Source of the DNA: Thermalbibacter longus
Lineage (GTDB): Bacteria > Chloroflexota > Chloroflexia > Thermomicrobiales > Thermomicrobiaceae
Length of the DNA: 64,000 nucleotides
Direction of reading: 5' to 3'
NCBI RefSeq assembly: GCF_023806485.1
Contig: NZ_JAMSLR010000002.1
Span: 186,001 to 250,000 of the forward strand
The notes under the pieces are model-generated. The model did not search any database. It was not told the DNA's origin and worked only from the letters and a program-made list of their open reading frames with translations. The number at the start of each line of letters is the position of its first letter. Within the stretch, counting starts at the first letter, position 1. Shown in pieces: positions 7,799 through 15,527 of this stretch. The translations under genes were made by a program, and so were the position numbers.

Positions 7799-9307
7799 TC
7801 AATGGCGCTTCTTCTTGTGCTTCTTCGCCTTCTTGCCCGCCTTCGGCTTCGGCCGCTGCGCGGTGGGGTGGCGGGCCGACGGTCCGGGCGGCATCCCGCC
7901 GGGTACCATCCCCTGGCTCATCAGCGCGTCGAGGCCACCGTCGCCGAGCCCAGCCAGCGGGTTACCCCCGCCCAGCAGCCCTCGCAGCCCACCGCGGCGC
8001 CGGCCAACGCCCGCCATGTCGCCGAGCTGTGCCATCACGCGCTGCATCTGCTTGAACTGGCTGAGGAGCTGGTTGACCTCGGCCATGCTGGTGCCACTGC
8101 CACGGGCGATCCGTCGCCGCCGGCTGAAATTGATGATATCCGGGTGGCGACGCTCTTCCGGCGTCATCGAGAGGATGATCGCCTCGATGTGCTTGTACTC
8201 GTCGTCACTGATCTGCACCTGCTGCTGGCGGAGCGCCTGGCCGACGCCGGGCAGCATCTCCAGGAGCTGGGTCAGCGGCCCCATCCTCTTGATCTGCTGG
8301 AGCTGGTTGAGGAAGTCTTCCAGGTTGAAGGTGCCGGTCAACACCTTCTCCTGCAGCCGCTCGCTCTCCTCCTGGCTGATCTGCTGCTGGGCCTTCTCGA
8401 TCAGCGAGAGCACATCGCCCATACCCAGGATGCGCGTGGCCAACCGCTCGGGGTAGAACGGCTCCAGCGCGTCGACGCGCTCGCCGGTGCCGATGAACTT
8501 GATCGGCACGCCGACGACGGAGCGGATCGAGAGCGCGGCCCCACCGCGCGCATCGCCGTCCATTTTGGTCAGGATCAGGCCGGTGAGCTGTAGCCGCCGG
8601 TGAAACTCCTCGGCCACGCTTACCGCCTCCTGGCCGGTCATCGCGTCGGCCACCAGCAGGATCTCGGACGGCCGCACCGCTGCCTTGATCTCTTCGAGCT
8701 CCTGCATCATCCGCTCGTCGATCTGCAAGCGGCCGGCCGTGTCGACGATGACTGGGTCGAGCCGCCGCTCGCGGGCGAGCTTGATCGCGTGCTTGACGAT
8801 CTCGACCGGCTTGGCCTGCGTGCCCTCGTCGTAGACCGGCAGGTCGTGCTGGCGCCCGAGCGTGCGGAGCTGCTCGACGGCTGCCGGGCGGTAGATGTCG
8901 GCAGCGACCAAGAGCGGCTGCCGGCCCTCCCCGCGCAGGTGGTGGCCGAGCTTGGCCACGTGCGTCGTCTTCCCCGACCCTTGCAGGCCGACCAGTAGGA
9001 TCACCGTCGGCGGCTGCGAGGCCCAGGTCAGCGGCACGCGCTCCGAGCCGAGCACCCGCACCAGCTCCTTGTGGACGATCGAGATCACTTGCTGGGCCGG
9101 GGTCAGCGAGCGGAGCACGTCCTCGCCGATGGCCTGCTCGCGTACCGCCGCGATGAAGTCCTTGACCACGCGGTAGTTGACGTCAGCCTCGAGCAACGCA
9201 CGGCGAACCTCGCGCAGCGCCTCGTCGACGTCCTGCTCGGTGAGGCGGCCCTTGCGCCCGATGCGCTGGAAAACGTCGGTGAGCCGGTCGGTCAGCGCCT
9301 CGAACAT
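7799..9307 (-). CDS. ffh: Signal recognition particle protein Ffh
   Basis: SRP54 GTPase that binds signal sequences of nascent membrane proteins and docks at FtsY. The 502 residues comprise an N domain (1-85), a G domain with P-loop GLQGSGKTT, DTAGRL and TKMDGDARGG, and a methionine-rich M domain (about 325-440) with the SRP RNA-binding RGSGTSMAEVNQLL motif. The C-terminal tail is strongly basic (KPKAGKKAKKHKKKRH) and rich in Gly/Met-Pro. A TTG at 9313 is in frame, but ATG 9307 has GAGGAGG seven bases upstream and is the better start. It directly follows ftsY, so receptor and particle are made together. The SRP RNA gene was not found in the window. Confidence 0.97.
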   Translation of the reverse strand: MFEALTDRLTDVFQRIGRKGRLTEQDVDEALREVRRALLEADVNYRVVKDFIAAVREQAIGEDVLRSLTPAQQVISIVHKELVRVLGSERVPLTWASQPPTVILLVGLQGSGKTTHVAKLGHHLRGEGRQPLLVAADIYRPAAVEQLRTLGRQHDLPVYDEGTQAKPVEIVKHAIKLARERRLDPVIVDTAGRLQIDERMMQELEEIKAAVRPSEILLVADAMTGQEAVSVAEEFHRRLQLTGLILTKMDGDARGGAALSIRSVVGVPIKFIGTGERVDALEPFYPERLATRILGMGDVLSLIEKAQQQISQEESERLQEKVLTGTFNLEDFLNQLQQIKRMGPLTQLLEMLPGVGQALRQQQVQISDDEYKHIEAIILSMTPEERRHPDIINFSRRRRIARGSGTSMAEVNQLLSQFKQMQRVMAQLGDMAGVGRRRGGLRGLLGGGNPLAGLGDGGLDALMSQGMVPGGMPPGPSARHPTAQRPKPKAGKKAKKHKKKRH

Positions 9308-9309
9308 GG

Positions 9310-10275
9310 TCAAGCCTCCTCGTCATCCCCGAAGAACAGGGCGTCGACGTAGGTCTCGGGGTCGAACTCGGCCAGGTCGGTCACTTTCTCGCCGGTGCCG
9401 ACGTAGCTGATCGGCGTGCCGAGCTCTCGGGCAATCGCGAAGGCGATGCCGCCCTTGGCGGTGCCATCCAGCTTAGCGATGGCGATGTCGGTGACGCCGG
9501 CTGCCTCGGTGAACATCCGCGCCTGCACCAGCCCGTTCTGTCCCGTCGTCGCGTCGATGACCAGCAAAACCTCCTGCGGCGCCTCGGGCACGTGCCGCTG
9601 GATCACCCGCCGGACCTTCTTCAGCTCCTCCATCAGGTTGTACTTGGTGTGCAGCCGCCCGGCGGTATCGATCAGCAGAATGTCGACGCCACGGTTGAAG
9701 GCGGCCTGCATGCCGTCGAAGACGACTGCTCCCGGATCGGCACCGGGCGTGTGGCTGATGACGGGCACCCCCAGGCGCTCGCCCCAGACCTTGAGCTGGT
9801 CGATGGCGGCGGCCCGGAACGTGTCGCCAGCGACCAGCATGACCGATCGGCCCTGATCCTGGTGATACCTGGCCAGCTTCGCGATGGTGGTCGTCTTCCC
9901 AGTGCCGTTGACGCCGACGACCAGTGTCACGAAGGGGACGCCCCGCTGGTAGATCTTCACCTTGCGGTTGCGGGTGGCCTCCTCGAGCAGGGCGACCATC
10001 TCGTCGCGGAGCGCCTCGCGGGCCTCGGCAGGATCCTTGATCCCCTCGCGCCGCACCCGCTGGCGCAGGTTGTCGAGCAAAGCCACCGTGGTCTCGACGC
10101 CCAGGTCGGCCTGGATCAGCAGCGCCTCGAGGTCCTCGTACAGCTCCTCATCGATCTCGCTCCGCTCGAAGAGCGCCGCGATGTCGCGGAAGATGCCGCG
10201 ACGGCTCTTCCGGAGCCCGGCTTCGATCTTCGGTTCAGGTTGGGTTTGCCGTCGGAAGAATCGGCTGAAGATCAC
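9310..10275 (-). CDS. ftsY: Signal recognition particle receptor FtsY
   Basis: SRP receptor GTPase of 321 residues, NG domains only. It has P-loop GVNGTGKTTT, DTAGRL, TTGQNG and AKLDGTAKGG, ending with YVGTGEKVTDLAEFDPE. The acidic A domain seen in E. coli FtsY is absent; instead a short basic/amphipathic N-terminus (MIFSRFFRRQT) probably supplies the membrane contact. Start is GTG at 10275. It is the first gene of a minus-strand run ftsY-ffh-sensor kinase-response regulator. A TATACT -10-like element stands on the minus strand at 10352-10357 with only a weak -35. Confidence 0.96.
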   Translation of the reverse strand: MIFSRFFRRQTQPEPKIEAGLRKSRRGIFRDIAALFERSEIDEELYEDLEALLIQADLGVETTVALLDNLRQRVRREGIKDPAEAREALRDEMVALLEEATRNRKVKIYQRGVPFVTLVVGVNGTGKTTTIAKLARYHQDQGRSVMLVAGDTFRAAAIDQLKVWGERLGVPVISHTPGADPGAVVFDGMQAAFNRGVDILLIDTAGRLHTKYNLMEELKKVRRVIQRHVPEAPQEVLLVIDATTGQNGLVQARMFTEAAGVTDIAIAKLDGTAKGGIAFAIARELGTPISYVGTGEKVTDLAEFDPETYVDALFFGDDEEA

Positions 10276-10379
10276 GTCTCGTCCTCACCTCGGGAATCGC
10301 ACTCTGAAGGGAAGCGCCGCAACCGGACGGCGCGGCGCCTCCTCCACCGTAAGTATACCGAAGGGGATCGAATATCAGA

Positions 10380-10405
10380 GTGAGCCCCGCATCGGGGCCG
10401 CTCAC
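10380..10405 (-). terminator. Hairpin between dipeptidase gene and ftsY
   Basis: GTGAGC pairs with GCTCAC, and the inner CCCG pairs with CGGG around a CAT loop, with one 3-base bulge. It lies 32 bases after the dipeptidase stop and before the ftsY -10-like element. This fits a terminator insulating the two units; the T tract is weak on both strands. Confidence 0.45.
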
Positions 10406-10436
10406 GTTTCCCGCGCGGGCGAGCGTGCCGGTCGGA

Positions 10437-11417
10437 TCACCCGGCCCAGGCGGCCTGCAAGACCCGCAGCCAGTTGTCCCGGCAGATCTTGGCGATCGCC
10501 CGCTCGTCGTAGCCGCGCCGCTGCAGCTCTTCGATCAGGTTGCCGAGATGCGCAGCATCCGCGAGGGCATCCGGCATGGTCGCCCCGTCGAAGTCGGAGC
10601 CGAAGGCGACGTGGTCGACCCCGACCAGCCCAGCGATGTGGTCGATGTGGTCGACCAGCGCCGAGAGCGGCACGTCGGCGCCGCTCGTCGCCCCCTCAAC
10701 CAGGAAGCCGACGTGGAAGTTGATGCCCATCAGCCCGCCGTTCTGAGCCAGCGCCCGGATCTGGTCGTCCGTCAGGTTGCGGTCCACGTCGCACAGGGCG
10801 CGCGCGTTCGAGTGGCTAGCCACGATCGGCCGCTCGCTCACCTCCAGCACGTCCCAGAAGCCGGCCTCGTTGAGGTGCGATACGTCGATCAGGATGCCCA
10901 ACCGGTTGCACTCGCACACCAGCCGCCTGCCCAGACCGGTCAGACCCCGGTTCCGGTTCTCCGGTCCGACCCCTTCAGCGAAGATGTTGGGACGGCTCCA
11001 GACCAGCCCCAGCGAACGCAAGCCGAGCTCGTAGGAGAGCCGGAGCGTGGCGAACTCGGGGTCGATCGCTTCCGCCCCCTCGTAGTGCAGGATGGCGCCG
11101 AACACGCCGCGCTCGAGACAGTCCACCAGTTGTGGGTAACTCGTAATGAGCTCCATCTGGCCGTTCGCGGCGGCGATGGTTCGCTTGAGCAGGTCGACGC
11201 CGCGCAGGGTCTGGATTAGGGCGCCCTGGGGCAGGTGCTCGTTCCGCACGAAGATCGCGGTGAGCATAGCGCCGATGCCCCCTCGGCGCGCCCGCGGGAG
11301 GTCAACGTGCCCGATCGAGCTCTCTTCCAGGAAGCTGCGGCCGGTCTCGAGCAAGGAGAGCACGTAGTCGGTGTGCCCATCGATCACGGGGACGGGGGCT
11401 GGGGTTCCGGTGGCCAT
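10437..11417 (-). CDS. M19 membrane dipeptidase family protein
   Basis: Zinc dipeptidase of the renal-dipeptidase (M19) family, 326 residues. Family signatures in order are DGHTDYV (first metal His/Asp), LHYEGAEAIDP (bridging Glu), DVSHLNEAGFWDV, ASHSNARALCDVDRNLTD and GSDFDGAT. No signal peptide is visible, so it is probably cytoplasmic and cleaves dipeptides, possibly including D-amino-acid ones. GGGAGGAGG precedes the ATG. It appears to be a single-gene unit with its own promoter (11456-11484) and a hairpin after its stop. Confidence 0.9.
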   Translation of the reverse strand: MATGTPAPVPVIDGHTDYVLSLLETGRSFLEESSIGHVDLPRARRGGIGAMLTAIFVRNEHLPQGALIQTLRGVDLLKRTIAAANGQMELITSYPQLVDCLERGVFGAILHYEGAEAIDPEFATLRLSYELGLRSLGLVWSRPNIFAEGVGPENRNRGLTGLGRRLVCECNRLGILIDVSHLNEAGFWDVLEVSERPIVASHSNARALCDVDRNLTDDQIRALAQNGGLMGINFHVGFLVEGATSGADVPLSALVDHIDHIAGLVGVDHVAFGSDFDGATMPDALADAAHLGNLIEELQRRGYDERAIAKICRDNWLRVLQAAWAG

Positions 11418-11455
11418 CGCTCCTCCTCCCTGACTCAGCGCTCGTCATCGCTGGC

Positions 11456-11484
11456 ATGGTAGTTGTCCGACTGAGAGAGAGCAA
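11456..11484 (-). promoter_or_regulatory. Putative promoter of the M19 dipeptidase gene
   Basis: On the minus strand TTGCTC (11479-11484) and TACCAT (11456-11461) are separated by 17 bases. They lie 39 bases before the dipeptidase ATG. Matches to consensus are moderate. Confidence 0.4.
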
Positions 11485-11629
11485 CTGGCGAAAAGGCAGG
11501 GCCGGGGAGCCGGTTGTCGATGCCGGCGCCGGTCGCGCGCTGACAGTAGCCGGACGAGGCCAGCCAGGCGAAGGCCGGACACTGGGAGTGGGAGAGGCGA
11601 GACCGGGCGAAGAGCGCGTGCCGCCGTGC

Positions 11630-12514
11630 CTACGACCGCCGGAGCTCGCCGCGCCGCTCCAGGAACGCTTCTACCTCCGCTCGAGTCGGCACGGCCTCCG
11701 GCCCGAGCCCCTGGATGCGCAGCGCGGCTGCCGCGGAAGCCATCCGCGCAGCGAACGATACTGGCTCGCGCTCGGCGCGGAGCAGGAACAGCACGGCCGC
11801 GAACACATCGCCTGCGCCCAGATCGTTTTGGACGGGGACAGGGTAGGCCGGGACCTCGAACGATCGACCACGGTCGATAATCTGGGCGCCGTCGGCTCCT
11901 CTGGTGATCGCGACCAGACCGCGCGTACCCACCGCCTCGATCTCGTCGCGCGCCAGTGTATGCTCGGCAGAGCTCAACACCATCCCGTCGATCCGGCTGA
12001 GCAACTCCAGCGGCAGCCGCAACTGGGTCAGCCTTACTCGTCCCTCGTGCCCGCGCGGCCACTGCCGCATCCATCCCTGTGGCGTGACTCCCAGGTAGCT
12101 GGGATTGAGCCGGCTTGCCTGGCGCGGCTCGATCTCCTGTGCTACCGGTGCCAGATGGATGACCCGTGACGAGCGCCAGTGCGGTGGTAGCCCGTTCAGG
12201 TCGATCGGGCCTGCCCAGGCGTGGATCGTCTGCTCCCGGCGGCCCGCGACCGTCCGGTTGGTAAAGACGGTCGCCGACTGGGCATCCTGGACGATGAGCG
12301 CGATCTCGCGGGCGTAGCGAGCCAGATCCTCCGCGACGTCAGGGCCATACCGCTCGAAGTTGCCGCGCGTGAGGACGGCGGCGCTCAGCCCGAAGCGCGC
12401 GGCCGTGAGGGCTGCGTACAGCGCGGTACCGCCCAGAACCGGACGGCCGTCGGGGTACAGATCGACGGTCACATGCCCGATGGCCAGGTACTCAGGTACG
12501 AGCTGGGTCAGCAT
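11630..12514 (-). CDS. PfkB-family carbohydrate kinase
   Basis: Ribokinase-like sugar/nucleoside kinase of 294 residues, predicted cytoplasmic. N-terminal GHVTVDLYPDGRPVLGGTALYAA matches the PfkB substrate-binding start. The C-terminal signature NDLGAGDVFAAVLFLL contains the GAGD anion hole and catalytic Asp; the usual DTxGAGD reads NDLGAGD here. Substrate cannot be assigned from motifs. It is shorter on the lid side than ribokinase. It starts 98 bases downstream of jag on the same strand, so it may be the last gene of the rpmH-jag transcript, but the gap leaves room for its own promoter. Confidence 0.85.
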   Translation of the reverse strand: MLTQLVPEYLAIGHVTVDLYPDGRPVLGGTALYAALTAARFGLSAAVLTRGNFERYGPDVAEDLARYAREIALIVQDAQSATVFTNRTVAGRREQTIHAWAGPIDLNGLPPHWRSSRVIHLAPVAQEIEPRQASRLNPSYLGVTPQGWMRQWPRGHEGRVRLTQLRLPLELLSRIDGMVLSSAEHTLARDEIEAVGTRGLVAITRGADGAQIIDRGRSFEVPAYPVPVQNDLGAGDVFAAVLFLLRAEREPVSFAARMASAAAALRIQGLGPEAVPTRAEVEAFLERRGELRRS

Positions 12515-12612
12515 CAGTGCATCCTGTCCCCAGGCAGCGGGACGAGCATCGTCCCGAGGCCGGAGTTCGGGCGTGCTCGCCGCTCGGTCGGAGCGAGCCG
12601 GCGACCGGATCT

Positions 12613-13311
12613 CTACTGGCGCGGATACACGGTCACGCGACGCTGCTCGCCTTCGCCGCTGCTCTGGGTCGTCACGTCCGGGTGATCGCGCAGCACGACA
12701 TGGACGACCCGGCGCTCGCTCGCCGGCATCGGTTCGAGCGTGATCGGCCGGCGGCTGCGCGCCACCTGGCGAGCTACCCGCTGAGCCAGGTTGATCAGCG
12801 ATTCCTCTCGCCGGCTCCGGTACCCCTCGACATCGAGGATCACGCGAGTCCAGGTCGGCAGCCGGCGGTTGACCAGGACGTTGACCATGTACTGGAGTTG
12901 GGCCAGATGCTCGCCGCGGCGACCGATCAGCATGCCGGCGTGTGGCCCGAAGATGTCGATGAAGACCGTCGGCGGGTCGTTGGGACCGAGTTCGATGACC
13001 GACGGGTTATCGACGGCGACGACTTCGCAATTGGAGAAGCCCATTGCCGCGAGGAGCTCGCGCACGACCTGCTTGGCGACATTCTCGGTGTCCGGGTCGA
13101 CGCGCTGGACGCTTCCCCGGGCAAGGCCGGCCGGCTCCCGCGCCGGTCGTAACGGTGTCACGCGTACCAGCGCCTCACCGCCGTAGGCGACGTTGTCGAC
13201 CAGGACTTCGACCTGAACCTGGTCGAGTGTCATGCCGAGCTGCTCGAGGGCCAAACGGACAGCTTCCTCGACGGATCTCGCTTGGATCTCGACGCCCTGC
13301 TTGCTCACCAT
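12613..13311 (-). CDS. jag: Jag/KhpB-like RNA-binding protein
   Basis: Single-stranded nucleic-acid binding protein of 232 residues, SpoIIIJ-associated (Jag/EloR/KhpB) type. It has an N-terminal Jag_N domain (about 1-55, EIQARSVEEAVRLALEQLG), a KH domain with the GxxG loop LIGRRGEHL (near 142) and a C-terminal R3H domain with SLINLAQRVARQVARSRRP and EPMPASERRVVHVVL. Family members regulate envelope growth and bind RNA together with KhpA. It follows yidC by 39 bases, the usual partner in Gram-positive and Chloroflexota genomes. Confidence 0.92.
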   Translation of the reverse strand: MVSKQGVEIQARSVEEAVRLALEQLGMTLDQVQVEVLVDNVAYGGEALVRVTPLRPAREPAGLARGSVQRVDPDTENVAKQVVRELLAAMGFSNCEVVAVDNPSVIELGPNDPPTVFIDIFGPHAGMLIGRRGEHLAQLQYMVNVLVNRRLPTWTRVILDVEGYRSRREESLINLAQRVARQVARSRRPITLEPMPASERRVVHVVLRDHPDVTTQSSGEGEQRRVTVYPRQ

Positions 13312-13350
13312 GCTCGCGCGCCTGCCTTCCTGCGGCCGGCGGGCCGACCC

Positions 13351-14328
13351 TCAGTTCCCCTGTGCCGACGGCTTCCGCTTGGAGGATCGGGTTCGCCGTG
13401 GCACGAGCGCGGCCGGATCGGGAGGGGGTGGGGGTGTCTCGGCCGGGCGCCCGTCCTTCCTCGCACGAGCCGGCTCCTTGCGCGTCTCGGATGCCGCCTC
13501 CGGTCGCTGGGTGGCCCGCTGCTCCACCTGCTGGATCTGTCGCTCGATATGCTTGTTCAGGCGACCGAACAGCCCGCGCGAGGCCGCCTGTCGCTGCGCC
13601 TCACGCTTGGCCGGATCCAGGTACCCGAGCCGCCGGTGCTCCGGCAGGTCGGGGAGGAAGGGGAACCAATCGAGCATCGCGCCCCAGCCGGTGATGAGCC
13701 ACTGCTGAACGACGCTGTAGAGCGCGGAGACCACCCAGTAGAGCACCGGGCCGGCCGCGAAGTTCCAGCCGAAAATGACCACCATGAGCGGCATGAACAT
13801 CATCATGGTGTACATCATCTGCTGCTGCGGGTCCTGGAATTTGCCCTGACCGGCCGGCCGGGTCATCCGCGTCTGGACGAACTGGAAGACCCCGGCGAGG
13901 ATCGGCAGGATATGCAGCGGATCGGGCTGGGCCAGGTTCGGGATCCAGAGAAAGCCGTTGCTCCAGCTTCCGCCGTCGTGAGTCGACAGGTTACGAATGG
14001 CGAAGTAGAGGCCGAAGAAGATCGGGATCTGCAAGAGTACCGGCAAGCAGCCCGACATCGGATTGATGCCGTACTCCTGGTAGAGCTTCATCGTCTCGGC
14101 TGAGAGCCGCTGCCGATCCTGCCCGTACTTCTTCTGCAATTCGCGAATTTTCGGCTGCAGCTCCTGCATCATGGCCGTCGAGCGCACCGACTTGATGGTC
14201 AGTGGGAGCAAGAGCGTTTTGATCAGGATCGTGAAGAGGATAATGGCAATGCCGGAACTACCGGTATGACCGGCTGTCCAGGCTAATCCCCACTCGATGA
14301 GGTTGACGAACTGATCCCAGATAACCAA
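13351..14328 (-). CDS. yidC: Membrane protein insertase YidC/Oxa1
   Basis: Insertase of 325 residues that places Sec-dependent and independent proteins in the membrane. The Oxa1 core (about 25-240) has five hydrophobic segments with the expected IKTLLLPLTIKSV and PMSGCLPVLLQIPIFFGLY signatures. There is no large periplasmic P1 domain and no lipoprotein cysteine. The last 90 residues are basic and proline-rich (AETPPPPPDPAAL), like tails that contact ribosomes. The start is TTG at 14328, supported by GAGGAGG seven bases upstream; no better start is in frame. Confidence 0.95.
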   Translation of the reverse strand: MVIWDQFVNLIEWGLAWTAGHTGSSGIAIILFTILIKTLLLPLTIKSVRSTAMMQELQPKIRELQKKYGQDRQRLSAETMKLYQEYGINPMSGCLPVLLQIPIFFGLYFAIRNLSTHDGGSWSNGFLWIPNLAQPDPLHILPILAGVFQFVQTRMTRPAGQGKFQDPQQQMMYTMMMFMPLMVVIFGWNFAAGPVLYWVVSALYSVVQQWLITGWGAMLDWFPFLPDLPEHRRLGYLDPAKREAQRQAASRGLFGRLNKHIERQIQQVEQRATQRPEAASETRKEPARARKDGRPAETPPPPPDPAALVPRRTRSSKRKPSAQGN

Positions 14329-14397
14329 GCGCGTGCCTCCTCAGGCGGTTCGGGCGTGATGCGCTCGTAGCCGGAAGTTCGGCGGAAGCGGGCTAGG

Positions 14398-14610
14398 TCA
14401 CTCGACCGGGTCGTACCCTCCCCGGTTGAACGGGTTGCACCGCAAGATCCGCCAGGCCGTCTTGGCCCCGCCCCTGATGATACCGTACTTGGCAATGGCC
14501 TGATACCCGTACTCCGAGCAGGTCGGGTAGAAGCGACAGGACGGCGGGAACAGCGGTGAGATGAAGATCTGGTAGAAGCGGATGGCCTTGAGCGCGACGG
14601 ACGTGAGCAT
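14398..14610 (-). CDS. yidD: Membrane protein insertion efficiency factor YidD
   Basis: Small membrane-associated protein of 70 residues that assists YidC-dependent insertion. It has the complete family signature: [33 protein letters not shown], then [23 protein letters not shown]. The three conserved cysteines of CRFYPTCS and LRCNPF are present. The ATG overlaps the rnpA stop codon by one base (TGATG), so translation is coupled. Confidence 0.95.
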   Translation of the reverse strand: MLTSVALKAIRFYQIFISPLFPPSCRFYPTCSEYGYQAIAKYGIIRGGAKTAWRILRCNPFNRGGYDPVE

Positions 14611-15008
14611 CAGCGGTGGCCTCCCGGACGGGAAACCGGTGGTTTCTCCTGAGCGATCGAGGTCGTCTCGATCAAGCCAGCGCGGCGAACGAGCTCGTGC
14701 ACGCAGCCAGCAACCTGATGATACGACACCGAAGGCTCAGCCAGCCGGCCGCGCGCGATCAGAACCAGGTCGTAGCCCTGGCGGAGCTGCGGGTGGAGTC
14801 GACGCACCACCTCGCGCAGCCAGCGCTTGACCCGGTTGCGGCGCACTGCCTTGCCCACGCGCCGGCCGACGGCGAAGCCATAGCGGTTGTGCTCGAGGCC
14901 GTTCGGCCGGTACGCGAGCACTACCAGCGCACCGCTCACCGATCGCCCGCGCTTGCGAACGATCTCGAAGTCGGTGCTGCGACGCAGCCGCAGCTTGCGG
15001 GCGATCAT
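14610..15008 (-). CDS. rnpA: Ribonuclease P protein component
   Basis: Basic protein subunit of RNase P, 132 residues, which helps the catalytic RNA trim tRNA 5' leaders. It begins [20 protein letters not shown] and contains the RNR signature as [18 protein letters not shown], then [11 protein letters not shown]. It starts 13 bases after rpmH and runs into yidD. The RNA subunit gene (rnpB) was not found in the window. Confidence 0.95.
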   Translation of the reverse strand: MIARKLRLRRSTDFEIVRKRGRSVSGALVVLAYRPNGLEHNRYGFAVGRRVGKAVRRNRVKRWLREVVRRLHPQLRQGYDLVLIARGRLAEPSVSYHQVAGCVHELVRRAGLIETTSIAQEKPPVSRPGGHR

Positions 15009-15021
15009 GCGGGTGGCCTGG

Positions 15022-15189
15022 CTACTTCTTGATGGTCGGCTTCTTCTCGTCGGAGACGGTCAGCTTCCAGCGTCCCTTGCGCCGCCGCGCGGCGAGGATA
15101 CGCCGTCCGGCCTTGGTGCTCATGCGCTTGAGGAAGCCGTGCTCCCGCTTGCGAGGGATACGCTTGGGCTGGTACGTCCGCTTCGGCAC
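15022..15189 (-). CDS. rpmH: Ribosomal protein bL34
   Basis: A 55-residue, very basic 50S ribosomal protein. It starts [20 protein letters not shown] and continues [19 protein letters not shown], the conserved L34 core, with a slightly longer C-terminus ([15 protein letters not shown]). The start is GTG at 15189 with GAGGCGG five bases upstream. A near-consensus promoter lies at 15268-15296 and a hairpin with a U run in the leader. First gene of rpmH-rnpA-yidD-yidC-jag. Confidence 0.93.
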   Translation of the reverse strand: MPKRTYQPKRIPRKREHGFLKRMSTKAGRRILAARRRKGRWKLTVSDEKKPTIKK

Positions 15190-15221
15190 GGTATCCGCCT
15201 CTCGTCCTCACGCTCCCGGTC

Positions 15222-15257
15222 AAAAAAATGCCCGCGCGGCCAGCGCTCCGGCCGCTA
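15222..15257 (-). terminator. Hairpin plus U tract in the rpmH leader (possible attenuator)
   Basis: On the transcript, GCGGCC pairs with GGCCGC around an 8-base loop. GCGGGCA and then seven uridines (the A run at 15222-15228 on the plus strand) follow. It lies between the predicted start point (about 15261) and the rpmH GTG, so it would act on rpmH itself. The seven-base gap between stem and U tract weakens the call. Confidence 0.4.
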
Positions 15258-15267
15258 CGGCAGGCCA

Positions 15268-15296
15268 AGTATACGGCCGGGCAGGTTGGCTGTCAA
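15268..15296 (-). promoter_or_regulatory. Strong sigma-70 type promoter of rpmH operon
   Basis: Minus-strand TTGACA (15291-15296), a 17-base spacer and TATACT (15268-15273): five to six matches in each hexamer. It lies 79 bases before the rpmH start codon and should drive rpmH-rnpA-yidD-yidC-jag. Confidence 0.8.
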
Positions 15297-15527
15297 CACC
15301 GGCCGGGAGCGGTTCCTCCCCTCCCGTCAATATCGTTCCCGCAAGAGGAGGCGTCATCACCTCGCCTAAGGGAGACGCGCCGGCAGCGCCAGCGCACGCA
15401 TTCCCACCGAGGAGCCACGGCGGCGGTCGCGGGCAGGGCGTCCTCGCCGCATACTTGAGACGATCTGTGAGGACCCGACATCGACCGGCATCTTCCGCCG
15501 TGGCGATCCTCACCAGGAGCTCGGGAC

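Noticed and set aside
15190-15527. Chromosomal origin next to rpmH
   Set aside because: No TTATCCACA-like DnaA boxes, no AT-rich unwinding region and no dnaA gene.
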